In this document: in pieces, positions 11,301 through 23,920 of the stretch
Layout: every line of letters begins with the position of its first letter
Position numbering within the stretch: the first letter of the stretch is position 1
From: Cordia subcordata
Lineage: Eukaryota; Streptophyta; Magnoliopsida; Boraginales; Cordiaceae
Length of the DNA stretch: 64,000 nucleotides
Reading direction: 5' to 3'
Assembly: GCA_028554755.1 (NCBI GenBank)
Contig: JAPTOF010000008.1
Span: 10,248,001 to 10,312,000 of the forward strand
Position numbers and translations under genes: made by a program
Notes under the pieces: model-generated
The model's database searches: none
Seen by the model: only the letters and a program-made list of their open reading frames with translations
What the model was told of the DNA's origin: nothing

Positions 11301-13007
11301 TGTAAATCACATGTGTGGCACTATGGCATTTTGGCATAAGAATTAATCCCAAACATGACCTTTGGAAATTTGTTTTGTGCACACAGAGCATAGGGTTTAT
11401 GTTTGTGAACCATTACTTCTGAGAAGGATCATATGCTCTCAACTTCCCTTTTGCCTGATGAGATGTTCTTTTATCTTGATTTCTTTTCAACTGAACTACT
11501 ATGCAAATTTATGAATCTACTCAAAACTTATTTGTCCTGAATTATGCAGCCTTCAGTACTCCCTGTTCAAATTTTACAAATAGGACAGCTAATCATTCTG
11601 AGTGTACCTGCAGGTATGTTCAACAGTGCTCTTTTCTTTTAACCATTTCCTTTTCTTGCTAGTATATTTCTTCTCCAGATCATGATATCCTTCCAAATCG
11701 CGCGGTGATAATGAGTTATACTCATTTATACATGTGGTAATGCAAATCTCAATCTAATAATACCATGCAGGATTATGTGGAGATTATTGAATGATAATGA
11801 GATATTTGTTGTTTTTCAAGCCTTTTACCTCCTCACCACAGGATGAACTTGGGTTATAGATGGTTGTCAATAAGTTCATTCATCTAGTATCTCTATCTGG
11901 CAGAATTTACAACCATGGCTGGCAGGCGTCTCCGTGATGCTGTTAAGGCAGTGTTGATTGCTGATGGCAAGGGAGAATTTAATAGCAACGTCCATATTGT
12001 TATAGCTGGGCTGACAAATGCATATTCTCAATACGTGACTACTTTTGAGGAGTATGAGGTGCAGAGATATGAGGTACATATCTCTCTTTCCCATACCCAT
12101 CTCCTTGAGTCCTTGTTAGAAAATTTATCATTTCTGGTTGTAGAGAGAACACTCTCTCGTTCCCTTCTCACATCTTTCCCGAAGCTGGGTTGGCTTCCAA
12201 GTCTTTTGCATTAGTTACTTGTAGACTCAAAACTAGCTAAGCCGGCAACATGTTTTTCATAAACGATCGCTGGTTGATACTCAAAATGCACGAAAGCTTA
12301 ATGGAAAAAAGGCTTTTGTAATCCTTTTGATTGTGATTCACATAAGTTCACTCTGTTACAGGAACTCCATGAATATCAAATACATTCTGTCTTTTTTCTT
12401 CTTGTCCCCTTTCCTGCTCTTGGTGTTTCTAATTTTGCCTTTGATGTAAATTCTTTTCCAGGGAGCCTCGACTCTTTATGGTCCTCACACTCTCAGTGCA
12501 TATATCCAAGAGTTCAACGAACTAGCAGCAGCTCTCGCTAATGGCAAAACTCTTGAACCAGGCCCTCAGCCCCCAGATCTCCTTGACCAGCAGATCAGCT
12601 TACTTCCCCCTGTCGTTCTAGATTTAACCCCTCTTGGGGTGAGCTTCGGTGATGTGAATGTTGATGTTCCTCTAAATGCCACCTTCACAAGGGGCGAAAT
12701 GGTATCGGTCACCTTCTGGTCCGGCTGCCCAAGGAATGACCTCATGACTGAAGGCACCTTTGCACTGGTGGAGAGATTGCAGGATGAGACCTGGCATCCT
12801 GCGTATGATGACGATGACTTCTGTTTACGTTTCATCTGGTCACGACCTGCAAAGCTCAGCCCTCAAAGTTACGCAACTATCGAATGGAGGATACCAGCAA
12901 CGGCAGTTCCAGGTGTGTATAGGATAACGCACTTTGGGGCTTCAAAAGGGCTTTTCGGTTCTGTTAAGCATTTCACTGGTTCTTCTGGCGCTTTCGTAGT
13001 TACATAA
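8336..13007 (+). CDS. NCER: neutral ceramidase
   Basis: The enzyme hydrolyses the amide bond of ceramide to a sphingoid base and a fatty acid, and is normally secreted or in the endomembrane lumen. Nine exons stay in frame: 8336-8709, 8922-9130, 9528-9881, 10196-10460, 10543-10813, 10893-11018, 11550-11613, 11904-12073 and 12462-13007, giving 792 aa, typical for plant NCER. A hydrophobic N-terminal segment (LWSWGFVLLFILSS) is a probable signal peptide or anchor. Zinc-ligand motifs GIHTHAGPGG (His141, His143) and ATHGTSM (His250) are present, as is the catalytic-serine motif NCGDVSPN (Ser366). The last exon encodes the C-terminal beta-sandwich domain. The start could instead be Met at 8363, which still keeps the signal segment. 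The leader appears to contain an intron ending at 8300. Confidence 0.96.
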
Positions 13008-14055
13008 GCATATGGAAAATTAGTTTATCTTTTGAGATATATGAAAAACGTTTATGCATTTAGTTAGAATACTGAGCAAACATATGTATGCATGTACGTA
13101 TTATAGCTAAAAAAATGTGACATTAACATTAGAATAATACTATAGTTCAAGCTCTTGTAGTTGAAAAGATGATAGTTGAAAAGGGAAGAGTTGATCATGA
13201 GCCAATATGAGCATGCATCTGCACAATATAAACCATAATATATGGTGTCTGGGCAATCTCATTGTGACTTGTGAGAACATCAAGTTGATTAGGGATTGTT
13301 TAAGCTGTTTGTAGACAACCCCGTCTTTTTTCCCTTTAGATTCTGTTTTCAACAATATCATTACGACATTGGACACAAAATTATAACTATGTGGTGAGTT
13401 GAGAAAAACATTGAATACAATTTGGTTTATTCAATGTGATTTTATCTTTCACATTTATATTACATAATAAAACAAAATAAGTTGTAATTTTGTACTGCTA
13501 AATGGCGCTCTGTATGATAAGCTTTTCATAATTACTTATCAATTAAATATGCTCATTCTTAAGTCATTTTTTGTTTTCATCATTTATGCAGTTCTATTCT
13601 TATATTAAAGGTTTTAATTTAATTAATATTATATCATTTCTTTATATATATAATCAATGTTTTATTAATTCCATTGTATATAATTGTTTCAATAACTATT
13701 TAATATGATGTAAAAATTCGATAATTTTAATATATCTAATTATATATATCGCTCCTCGTGCATTGTATGAGTATCACACTAATTATACTATATATACAGG
13801 AAAAAGCCCATTATATTCGAAGTCTTCATTCCAAAAATTAATTGTACAATGTTTTGCTGTGTTGTATCAAATATTAAATTTAACAAGTTTACGATGCCAC
13901 ATGGCAGCACACATAATGTATATACATATCTTTTCCATTACTTTGTCACTTCTTTTCTTTGTACCTATTTCCTGTCACTCCATTTATTGACATTCTATGT
14001 TTATTTAACAATGCTATCTCCCGAATTCATCATCATCATGAAATTTGTTTAAAGT

Positions 14056-14254
14056 GAGTTTGTTTGAATTGATTTTTTTTTAAAGTGTTTTTTTTAATAA
14101 TTTAAAAAAAAATTGAGAAGTTAAAATTTCTGACTTTTGAGAAAAGTTATAAATTCAGTTTTCAACTTTTTTAGATATCAAGTCAAATAATTATTGTAAA
14201 ACTAATACATTTTTTTCAAGAAAAAAAAATTCTTAAAAAAATCCAAATAAGCCC
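14056..14254. mobile_element. MITE family B copy
   Basis: The left end GAGTTTGTTTGAATTGATTT is inverted at the right end as AAAATCCAAATAAGCCC. The interior is T/A homopolymer-rich with AAAGTG motifs, matching the family members at 7919, 34737 and 54500. About 200 bp, non-coding, no clear target duplication. Confidence 0.5.
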
Positions 14255-14427
14255 AATATCCTATCCTTATCGGATCCCTATCGAGTCAGTAATCTCTCCT
14301 AAATTCGTAACCAAAATCTAAATTTTCAATAAATTTTATGAATATATCAATAGATTTTTTGAGAAATTATTGGGAAAAAAATTACTTTTTATATAAGCTA
14401 ATTCAAAGCATTCCTAAATCTAGATAT

Positions 14428-14505
14428 ATCATAAGTTAATTCATTCAAAGTGCAATTTAGTTTGTTATCATAAGTTAATTCATTCAAAGGGAAATTTAGT
14501 TTATC
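14428..14505. repeat. 39 bp tandem duplication
   Basis: The block ATCATAAGTTAATTCATTCA plus following bases occurs at 14428 and again at 14467, with two or three differences. It is a simple local duplication in spacer DNA. Confidence 0.75.
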
Positions 14506-16091
14506 TTTTATATTTCAATCAATCAAAACTTATTTGTTTATATATTTAAATTAAAAATATAAAGTTAAAAATATATATATGAACTCCTGCATCTCATGAA
14601 GTATATATAAATATAAATTACACTTAATTTAGATTTTTGTCAAAGTGTACGACTTAATGGAGCGACATCGGTAATCTTATCATCATCACCACCAAACGCC
14701 AAAGGGGAAAATAAAATGGGTTCAAAGAATTCAATATTCAGCCATCCACTTCTTGCGATGGCAACACGAGATACACAACGTCTTCTTATGGTTTTTGTCA
14801 TTTACTTGCGACGACAACGCAACATTCTACCATTATTTTCTTTATGTTAGTGAAATATGGTTGTCGGTGTTAATATAATAAATAAATATTATCAAATTTT
14901 TGTCACTTATTTAAAATATTAAATTGTTCACATATAAATTTTAAACAAATCAGGCTGTAATTGAGGGGCGTGTTAAATATAATAAATAAATATTATCAAA
15001 TTTTCTATATAAGTTTAGATATAAGTTTAGATTTTAAAAGAAAGGGTAACTTAACAGTTGGACAAAAGAAAAAAAGAAAGACAACACAAGATACACGACA
15101 TCTTCAAATAGTGGTTTAATAATGCTAGTGTTGCAACGTTTACTAATACCTCGGCCTCGTGTCTCCGCAAAACAATAATTGAATAAACCCAAAATTCCAA
15201 TTATCTACTTTCAAGGAAAACAAGTCGAATAGAAATTAGAAGCGAAAAAGAAACTGGAATTTGTTCTATAGTACTATAATTCTTTTTATAAATTATTCCA
15301 GGCCAAACTTTGCAAGTTTCTTCTGTCTACTTAAAAAGTTTTCAATAATAATTATATTTTTCTTATGAAATTTCTGTATTATTTGAATTGAATAATTGAA
15401 TTTGAGAAAAAATAAAACCATATAACAAAGAGTCTTATATGGAGAAAAAAAATTAATAGAAGATGAATAATGTATTCTATTGAATTTTTGGTTTCAAATA
15501 ATCTAAATGATCTTTGAAACAAAAATCATGAATAAAATAGGTAAATGCAAGGATAAGTAATAAATATAACTTTTACCAAACTTTTAACAGTAATTATATT
15601 TTTCATGAAAGATTTGCATTAACTGAAAACAAAACAAATGGTCTGATCTCGAATAAGAAGAAAAGTAATAGAAGAAAAATATTAAATTATCATGTTCCTT
15701 GGCATTTGCAAATCAAATAATCTTAAGAAAAAAAAATTATAAATGAAATAGATATATGTATTTCCATACTCAAAAAGTATTTTTAAACGAGTAGATTAGA
15801 AAATACTTTTTGCAATAATTGAAAAAATTGGCTGAACAAACAATAATATTACTTTATTAATATATAAATAAAAAAGAATTTATCCCGATACCCAACTAAT
15901 CAACAAAAAAAAAAATGCAAGAGAAATAGTGGAAGAAGCAACAAAGAATATGGAATATTAGTAATACCACCACCTTAATAAAATGGAGATGACGATGGAC
16001 AGCACCCCAAAGACCCAATCGCGTCGCCATCTGCATAATAATCGCTTCTGGCGCCTCCCCGCTTTAATTTCACTTTTCCCTAGATGCCCTT

Positions 16092-16370
16092 AAAAACCGT
16101 TTCCTTTTTTTTAAGTGTTAACCAAAGGAGAATCCTTTCCCACTTGGCCAGAGACCCCTTAACCAGGCGGGAAGTAAATCGAGAGATGTGCGTGAGTGGC
16201 AGCCCGACCAGAGAGGATCAACGGGCGTGGAAATCCAGCAACAGCCCCGTAATATTTCAGCGGAGTACTGCCGCCACACGGACTCGATCCCGCATTGTCA
16301 GGTTGTCTCCGCCCTAATGACCTGGCCACTTACCAACTCGCCTATGCCTCGGCAAAAAAAACCGTTTCCT
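16092..16370 (-). mobile_element. tRNA-derived SINE with 14 bp target duplication, upstream of UCP1
   Basis: The body is 16106-16356, flanked by an identical 14 bp direct repeat AAAAACCGTTTCCT (16092-16105 and 16357-16370). Read on the - strand, the right-hand end is a tRNA-like head with an A-box-like TAGGCGAGTTGG and a B-box-like GGGATCGAGTCC. The left-hand end closes with TTGGTTAACACTT and an A-run, the expected 3' tail. A shorter relative lies at 61971-62151. It lies 25 bp upstream of the UCP1 TATA box, separating older upstream DNA from the core promoter. SINE identity rests on head, tail and duplication together. Confidence 0.85.
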
Positions 16371-16394
16371 CTTCTTACGTCTCTCTGTCTATCT

Positions 16395-16407
16395 ATATAT
16401 ATAAAAG
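16395..16407 (+). promoter_or_regulatory. UCP1 TATA box
   Basis: The sequence TATATATATAAAAG lies about 95-105 bp upstream of the UCP1 ATG. The start site would be expected about 30 bp downstream, in the CT-rich leader near 16430-16455. It is the only strong TATA match between the SINE and the coding region. Confidence 0.6.
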
Positions 16408-16499
16408 CCTGTGCCGCTCTCCATGTGATCTTCATATACAATCTCTCTCTCTCTTACACGTTTGTTTGACGGTCAACTTGCCCCTCGAGCATTTCTCCC

Positions 16500-19400
16500 A
16501 TGGCGGATCACGGCGGCGGCGGCAAGGCGAAATCCGACATCTCGCTCACCGGAACTTTCGCCAGCAGCGCTTTCGCCGCTTGTTTCGCCGAGGTGTATTA
16601 GTAAAGCTCACCAGAACTAGTGTCTCAAAGCTAAAAAATCTCGTTTACTAATTCCTTTTTCTTTTTTTATTTGCTTGAGCTGTCAAGTAAAATTTTGATT
16701 TCGTTTATTGTCAATTGAGGAAGCTTACTTGATAGTTTAATGTTTGTTTCTGCATTGTTTTCGTCTGCTTTGAGCTCTCAGTTGCTGTTTAGTTCTTGTG
16801 TTTGAGTTGTAAAGTAGATTTCGATTTTCATTTAACTTCAATTTAGGAAGCTTACTTCATAGACTAATATTTGTTTTTGCATTATTATTTTTATCTGATT
16901 TGTGTTTTCAGTTGCTGTTGATGCACATAAGTTTCGCGTAATTATTTCTCTTGTTTGCGTCATGTGTAGTTTTGTACTTCTTTTATTTGTAATTGTTATT
17001 TTTTTTTCTTATATGTATATATAAAGGTGAGTGCATCAAATAGAAATTGAATCCTGTGATACCGCAACGGTCTGGTAAACCCCTATGGATGTCAATTATA
17101 AGGATATACACCGTGCCAAAAAAAAAAAACTGAAGCTCTATATAAAAACCTCTGGTACCGAGCAATTTGCTTTGTTATAATTGTAGGATGTTATTAGATT
17201 AATATGGCTACAGCACAGTGTCTAACTTGTAAACTTTGCAATTTTTCCCGGATTGATAGTGTTTTTGGAATGATCTTATTTTAAGATTTATTTTAAGATG
17301 CTTGTCCTATTAAAATTAAGAGGCATCTTATGAGAATTAAGACATCTTATCACATTCATCTTATAAAAATTCAAAACAACCCATACTTTTATCTTTTAAG
17401 ATTTAAGCAATCCATTCCCGTCTTATTTTTTATAATTATGGAGATAAGATATCTTATCACAAGTATATTATGAAACTCAAAACAAATCATACATTTCCAT
17501 AATAAAAAAGCATCTTATCATAAGATTATACCAAACAGAGCATGAATTTACTTGACGTAGTTGAAAGACGTATGGCAAATGACTATAGTGGCTCACTATT
17601 TTTCTTTTCTATCTTTTACTTGTTTGACTTTGAGTTTCTGTCACCATTCTTACCTGCTTATATTGATCTTTGTCTACTCGCTTGCCCTTCGTTGGTTTTC
17701 CATTCCTGTTCTCTGATTTATGCAATGCATCCATCATCAGTTGTGTACCATTTTGTGCTTAGCGGTTGCTCTAGTGGCATCCAACAGTATTTCATCTTTA
17801 GTTAGTCTTTGCATACTAAATATATGTGAAAGCTACAATAAATTTATGGTCTATGTTGGTACTTGTAACACTTGTTGCAATTACCACCATATGTTTTTAT
17901 TTGTATGTTTCTTTCCCCTATTGTGTTTTCTCACATATGGAGTGCCTTTATATTATAATTTCCGCAGATCACTACAATCCCTTTGGACACTGCAAAGGTC
18001 AGACTGCAGCTCCAAAAGTCTGCCATTGCAGGGGATGCGGTGGCTTTACCAAAATACAGAGGATTACTGGGTACAGTTGGAACCATCGCAAGAGAAGAAG
18101 GTCTTAATGCTTTGTGGAAGGGGATTGTGCCAGGATTACATCGTCAGTGTCTGTTTGGAGGCTTGAGGATTGGAATGTATGAACCTGTACGTGTTTTTAT
18201 AGCTTTCTGTCTGATGCTTATCCTCTCTTTGTGGTCTGCCTTTTTTGGGTTTCTTCATTGCATTTTTCAACCTTGCTGGATTATTTATTTGCTATACAGG
18301 TGAAAAATCTTTACGTGGGGAAGGATCACGTTGGAGATGTGCCATTGTCAAAGAAAATACTTGCTGCACTTACAACTGGTGAGGATGTTGTTCATGCTTT
18401 GTGAATTTCTATGGTCACTTTTAACAAGAGAGCCGGAAAACTGAGGTGAATTTACTCCATAATAATGCTTGCACTTTTGATGTCTTAGCCGCTACTTGTC
18501 CATCAAACAGGTGCTCTGGGAATTGCAGTTGCAAATCCTACAGATCTTGTTAAAGTACGACTTCAAGCTGAAGGTAAATTGCCACCTGGTGTACCAAGAC
18601 GCTATTCAGGAGCATTAGATGCATATTCTAAAATAGTGAGACAGGTTAGAGCTTCTTCTCTGCCTCAATATTAATGATTTCCTACCCTTTATATTTATTT
18701 TCCATTCAAAGCATGGAACAACAGGAAGACACAAATGTTGCACTGCAGGGACATGTCTAGATGTAAACTCTTAAATATAACGTTTAACTCGAGTGCTGAA
18801 AATGATTGGTGGTATGCAGGTTTAGCAATATGTAAGATGGTGTCATGACAAGTCGTACTTGTGTGGCGCTCGTGCATTTAGTTATAAATGTACATTTATA
18901 AATTTGCATCTGAGTATATGGATGCATGGTTCACATCTTATATGTGGCATCTGAATATATAAATGCACTTTTCACATGTTATGTTTGCATTATTGAAGAT
19001 CACGTATGTAATATGATTCAGACCCACTTGATGCCATCAATGATATTACTCCTTATCCTCAATGCTCTCTAGTAAAGCCTTCATTCATGTGCTGCTTTTG
19101 TTTTGAAATGTAATATTCTTATAAAAACCTCGTGATTTTCTCTGATATCCGAAATTGACAAGGTTCTGTTAAGGTTTAATTGGTTCAAAGTATCTAATAG
19201 GTGTCTGTCACATGTCAGAGAAGCACCTACACATGTTTTCAGTGTCTCTCTGCAGCACAGGGATTCCAGCTGCAAGGAAGTTTCTTCCAATTTTTCTAAC
19301 TTAATATATTTGTAATTCAGGAAGGTATTACAGCTCTTTGGACTGGAATTGGTCCCAATATAGCACGCAACGCTATAATTAATGCAGCTGAGTTGGCGAG

Positions 19401-20358
19401 TTATGATCAAGTGAAGCAGGTATAACCGAGTATAGTAAAAAGCTTTATCTCTCGCATTCTCCTCGTCATATGAAGTGCAATCGTACTAGTTTCTGTAAAA
19501 TGCTTAATTTCTTTCTTGATTTTCATGCAGACAATATTGAAGATACCTGGGTTCACTGACAATGTTGTCACTCATCTCTTAGCTGGCTTAGGAGCTGGTT
19601 TCTTTGCAGTCTGTATAGGCTCTCCCGTCGATGTGGTATACCTGAATTTCATTACTTTTTGGATTCAGTCTTCCCCACATACATGGTAGCCCCCCAATAT
19701 TGGCGTATTTTTTAACTTATAACTCAAAACTAAGGTATGACCTTGGGAAGCTAAGGTCAAGCTAGTACAAAAATGATACTTCACTGAACTGAGGCTTTAT
19801 CTTCGTATAAATGTCAGCAATACCTAACTTGAAATCCTGATTCATGATTTCAAGAATGTGAACCAGAGTCTTCAAATGCCTATACACTGAACCATTGTTC
19901 TTTCTTGAGGTCCATGAGTTAGGTGTCTTACCTGTCTTCTAATATTTTCTGTAACTTGATCCTTGAAATGTTGGGAGTATTCCAATTTTCCTAACAATAA
20001 TTTCCTTGAAGAAGTTTAGTTACGTGAGATTTGAATTTCTGCAGGTTAAGTCAAGAATGATGGGAGATTCTACATACAAAAGCACACTTGATTGTTTTGT
20101 CAAGACACTGAAGAACGATGTAAGTTCAATTCTCTTACCTGGTCACTTGTTATTCTCCCTCCCTCTCTGGGTTTTCTTACCTGGTGCTCAAGGTGATTGC
20201 ACGTCTACACAGGACATCTGACTGCCCTGTCTTTTTCTCCCTCCCTTCCTCCCTCTCCCATGAAGCATTATGCTTCTTCTTTGTTAGTGAAAATGTAGGC
20301 ATTATAGTTTGGTAGTTCAAACATATAAAGTATTCCTAGGAGGATCCTTTTGCTGACT

Positions 20359-20405
<47 letters not shown>

Positions 20406-20962
20406 AGGAGGTGGAGGGGAAGAGGAAGGGGGAGAGGGAGAGGGAGAGGGATATTCATGTGACGATCTCATTGTGTTATCTTCCAGTCCACTCTATTGAG
20501 TACCCATCTGGTTTCTTGGTGCCAACAAGTGTTGCACAATCTTGAATGGTTTTTAAGATCATAATTACGAGAACACTATTTTGCAGGGACCTTTTGCTTT
20601 CTACAAAGGTTTCATCCCCAATTTTGGCCGGCTAGGGTCGTGGAATGTGATCATGTTTTTGACATTGGAGCAGGTATAAGTTGCAAACCATCTTTTGTTT
20701 CTGGAACTCGATCATGGCTTTCCGCTTGAAATTACTTTCAAGTCTTATGCGATTCTCACAGAAAGATATTTGGATGCTTAAATCCCCCCCTTCCCCCCCA
20801 CGCGCGTGCGGGGGCATGCGGCCCCAGTCACTTTTCAACAATTTTTGCCAAGAGTGCTGCGTTGCTTCCATTTTCTTCCTCAATTACGCAGCTGATTGTA
20901 ACCCATAATATCTTTTCTTGTCTCAGGCCAAAAAATTTGTCCGGAGTATAGAGTCATCTTGA
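16500..20962 (+). CDS. UCP1: mitochondrial uncoupling protein (plant UCP1/PUMP)
   Basis: This is a mitochondrial inner-membrane carrier that dissipates the proton gradient or exchanges dicarboxylates and amino acids. Nine exons join in frame: 16500-16592, 17968-18186, 18300-18378, 18511-18644, 19321-19419, 19531-19635, 20045-20119, 20587-20673 and 20927-20962, giving 308 aa, the normal plant UCP1 length. All three tripartite carrier signatures are present: [10 protein letters not shown] (residues 36-45), [11 protein letters not shown] (139-149) and SPVDVVKSRM (239-248). The N-terminus [20 protein letters not shown] is typical. Intron 1 (1.4 kb) carries a MITE, and intron 7 carries a long GA microsatellite. 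The core promoter follows a SINE. A dicarboxylate carrier of the same superfamily is less likely because the sequence matches UCP1 throughout. Confidence 0.96.
17261..17541. mobile_element. MITE in UCP1 intron 1
   Basis: The left end TTTTTGGAATGATCTTATTT is inverted at the right as ATCATAAGATTATACCAAAC. The interior repeats ATCTTAT/ATAAGAT motifs at least eight times. About 280 bp, non-coding. No confident target duplication. Confidence 0.55.
20362..20404. repeat. GA microsatellite in UCP1 intron 7
   Basis: About 21 GA dinucleotides without interruption, followed by an imperfect GGAGAGGGAGAG purine tract to about 20450. It is likely length-polymorphic. It lies about 180 bp upstream of UCP1 exon 8. 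Confidence 0.95.
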
Positions 20963-21620
20963 AGTGAAATGAAGCAGCATTAATAAAACTGTGAATCCAT
21001 TTTTTTTCCCTGGGAATAACCCTGCCAGCATTGCGAGGAAAACGAAGTCCTCGTTTGTTGTTGTGTCTCGATTTTTAGTACTTAATAATAAATTGACCCA
21101 AGAGAAGCAATAGGATATTTGTTATACATTCAGAAAGTTAAATACTTTTATTGCCTGCAGCCCAAATCGTCTGCAGGATACAGAGAACTGAAAGTATATT
21201 TCATGTTCATGCTATCCTTTTTCGTTATTTCTTTCTTCTCTGCCTCGTATGGGGTCTCATCGAGGGTAAGGAACCCCTTCAATATCATAGTATTGTTAGT
21301 GGAGCTCAATTATTTGTGAATTGTCCACATCTCTCTCGTAATTGTATTAATGATTTGTAATTTTTGAATTTAATTTGCGTCTTCTGCACTTTTGGATATC
21401 AAGGGGCGTCCGATTCAAAACTGTTGATCAAAAGGGCTGACAAATATTGTGATACGGTCATGCCTCACTCCATGTCAATTTTGCGAGGGATTCATATCCG
21501 ATTTACAAGAAATATACTGTTTCTATTCTGAAAGGGTTAAGAATTTCGGAGAAGTTGATTTGGTTTAATATATTAGTGTAGCGATTAGATCTGTCCCATA
21601 CTGTTGTCATTAAAGTCTAC
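20963..21620. other. UCP1 3' UTR and downstream spacer
   Basis: The 3' UTR follows the TGA at 20960-20962. AATAATAAATTG near 21084 and AATAAAACTG near 20982 are possible polyadenylation signals. Downstream there are only short open frames with no family resemblance. Confidence 0.4.
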
Positions 21621-21627
21621 ATGTTCT

Positions 21628-22018
21628 GGAGGATTTTTCCAAAAATGATTTCCTTTTTCAAAACTCTTTCAAAAATAACGTTCCTTTAAGACGTTTTTAA
21701 AAAATAACTTTTACGGGTTTTGAAAACTCGAAATAGGTTTTAATTCACCAAAGTCAGGGGTAGCTGAAATTTCTTGATGTCATTTCCCAAAATTGGGTTT
21801 TTAAACCCGAATTCGATTTTTAATTCAGGTTTTCCAAATCCGATTTTGGGAAATGACATCAGGTGTTCTTAATGTTATTTTAGTTGCCCCTGACTTTGGT
21901 AAACTAAAACCCATTTTGGGATTTCAAAATCTGAAAGCACTATTTTTGAAAAAAATTGAAAAGAATGCCATTTTTTAAAAAGTTTTGAAAAAGTATGCCA
22001 TTTTTGAAAAAATTCCTC
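21628..22018. mobile_element. long foldback (hairpin) element
   Basis: The whole 390 bp reads as an imperfect inverted repeat around about 21823. GAGGATTTTTCCAAAAATG on the left pairs with CATTTTTGAAAAAATTCCTC on the right. CACCAAAGTCAGGGGTAGCT pairs with AGTTGCCCCTGACTTTGGT. GATGTCATTTCCCAAAATTG pairs with CGATTTTGGGAAATGACATC. It has no open frame. It resembles a foldback MITE. If transcribed, it would form a long double-stranded stem suitable for Dicer-like processing (inference). Confidence 0.75.
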
Positions 22019-22642
22019 TCGAGGCCAAGTCCGAGACTATCCCCAGAAGAATTTTGATCATTTCATAATTTTATAATGTCATAAAAGAAATTTTATTTTA
22101 TGTGTGTTGATTCATACTAATTAACACTTGTACTCCAAAATAACTGAATTATGATCTTTTTATATAAGATGCAATTCTCTTGTACTATAGTTTGTAAGAA
22201 TGGCCTGGTCGCTTCCAAAAAAATTACTTAAGATCAAAAGCAAAGCCAATAATTATATTGGGAACAGTTAAGTATTCAGACTTTATGATAAGTCTTGACA
22301 AAAAGATAAAATGAAAATGAAGAAGGGCCAAAAAAAAAAAAAAACTCATGATAGGATGAATTATATAACTTGTTGATATTGGTTCCGTAAGTTCAAATAT
22401 GACCTATAAGATCGTTATACAATGAACACAAGCTTGAACAACCTTCCTTTTTTACTTTGCCGGAGTGACATCCCTGACCTTTTCTTCTAATATGGAATCA
22501 ATTCTAGACAAGGTTTGAATTGTTAATGAGTATATAAAAGGGATAGTTTCTAGGGCTCTACTTCTTGTTCAACAATAGTAGTGTTTCAACTAGTGTTTAA
22601 TTTTTTTATTGTGTTTTGGCTCGGTCAAAGCATTATTTCATC

Positions 22643-23080
22643 GGACCTATTCAGCAAAATTAGTTGTTAGAGTTGTTAATAGCTATTTGAGTAACTAATA
22701 GTAATTTGGGTAGCTAATAACTGTTTAATTTTAGTTATTAGTGGATAGTTATTTAGCTAGCTAATTGAACAAATTATGTTCGATAAACTTAGCTTTTGGA
22801 TTAGACATTGGTATCGCATTATTATTGTTATAATAACTATAAATTAGTGTACAAGTCATTTTATCATAACAATAATAATGTGCTACTAATGTTTCTTTAC
22901 GTCATTTTGCATTCATCAACTAATTCAACAGCTAATTTTATCGAATGCATTTTATTCAATCAGCTAGCTAAACAGCTATTCGCTAACTGCTAAAATATAA
23001 TAGCTATTAGCACCTAAACTATTATCAACTACTTAAACAACTATCAATTACTCTAACAACTAATTTTGTCGAACAAGCTC
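22643..23080. mobile_element. MITE with long TAGTTGTTAGAGT terminal repeats
   Basis: The left end contains CAAAATTAGTTGTTAGAGT. The right end carries its exact inverse ACTCTAACAACTAATTTTG. The similarity extends about 60 bp into both sides with AATAGCTATT-type motifs. About 440 bp and non-coding; the short open frame inside is low-complexity. Confidence 0.7.
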
Positions 23081-23088
23081 TTATTAAA

Positions 23089-23637
23089 AGGATGTTTGGT
23101 TTGGTTTGGTTTTTAAGTTGGTCAAACTTACATAAAGCTCAATTTCAACTAGTAGACATGTTTATTTTAGTAAATAAGGTGCTACTTTTAAGTGGCTTAA
23201 GCATAAAATAAAAAGCCCATATCTCCAACTTTTATTTTTTACAACTTTAAGTATAAGCAAATTTGACCAAATTATTTACTATCTTATTTTTACATTTTTA
23301 TCTTTATTACTATAGTAATTTAACAATTATTGTATTCCTATATTATATATAATATAAATTAAATATTAAATTATAACATTCTAATAATATATTTTTTTAA
23401 AAAATAAGTAACTATATTTATATTGTGTTTTAATTGAGTTCTATCTTCATGTCCTTAATAATTATTTTAACAATATATTTTATTTTTCAACCCACTTTTA
23501 ACCAAAAATATAAATACTTATTTTTATAGTTACAACTTTTATCCAAACGCACAATTACTCTTAGAAATAAAGGAAAATCACCTAAAGGAAAAAGTACTTT
23601 AAGTAGTTTTTCGATAAGCCAATCCAAATGCCTTCTT
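23089..23637. mobile_element. MITE-like element abutting the previous one
   Basis: The left end AGGATGTTTGGTTTGGTTTG is inverted at the right as GCCAATCCAAATGCCTTC. The interior is AT-rich with AAAGTAC and AAGTA motifs. It starts within 10 bp of the end of the preceding MITE. Relation to family B is possible because of the shared TTTGGATTGG end. Confidence 0.45.
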
Positions 23638-23920
23638 AACATTATGAAGGAGATCCTCACTCTAATACTAGAGAAGAGATCTGTATATGTCATTATGAAT
23701 GAAATTCAATAATTTTGGACTATTAATAAGTTATAATAAACATTCTGCTTATAATAATATTAGGACATTACGAGGCATCTTTTCTATGATACTACGGAAT
23801 AAATATAGTCATAACACTATGACGGTCTAACAATTTTAAAATATTTGTAAGTTATGCACAAAGATATCACTCGTAATATTATAAGATTACAAGGGATATT
23901 CACTTCTAGTACGAGTCACC

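Larger units (their letters stand above)
13008..16090. other. AT-rich intergenic spacer between ceramidase and UCP1
   Basis: No gene is supported. It contains a family B MITE (14056-14254), a 39 bp tandem duplication (from 14428), and two copies of a 25 bp AT-rich block containing TAATAAATAAATATTATCAA near 14870 and 14976. The last 100 bases are more GC-rich and are probably distal UCP1 promoter. Short open frames here encode low-complexity hydrophobic peptides and are not credible. Confidence 0.5.

Noticed and set aside
17542..18303. Overlapping frames of 87-148 codons in UCP1
   Set aside because: They are intron 1 read into exon 2. The real exon starts at 17968 after an AG acceptor and continues the carrier fold.
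20268..20471. 67-codon frame with a long serine/leucine repeat
   Set aside because: It is the GA microsatellite translated on the - strand; it is low complexity only.
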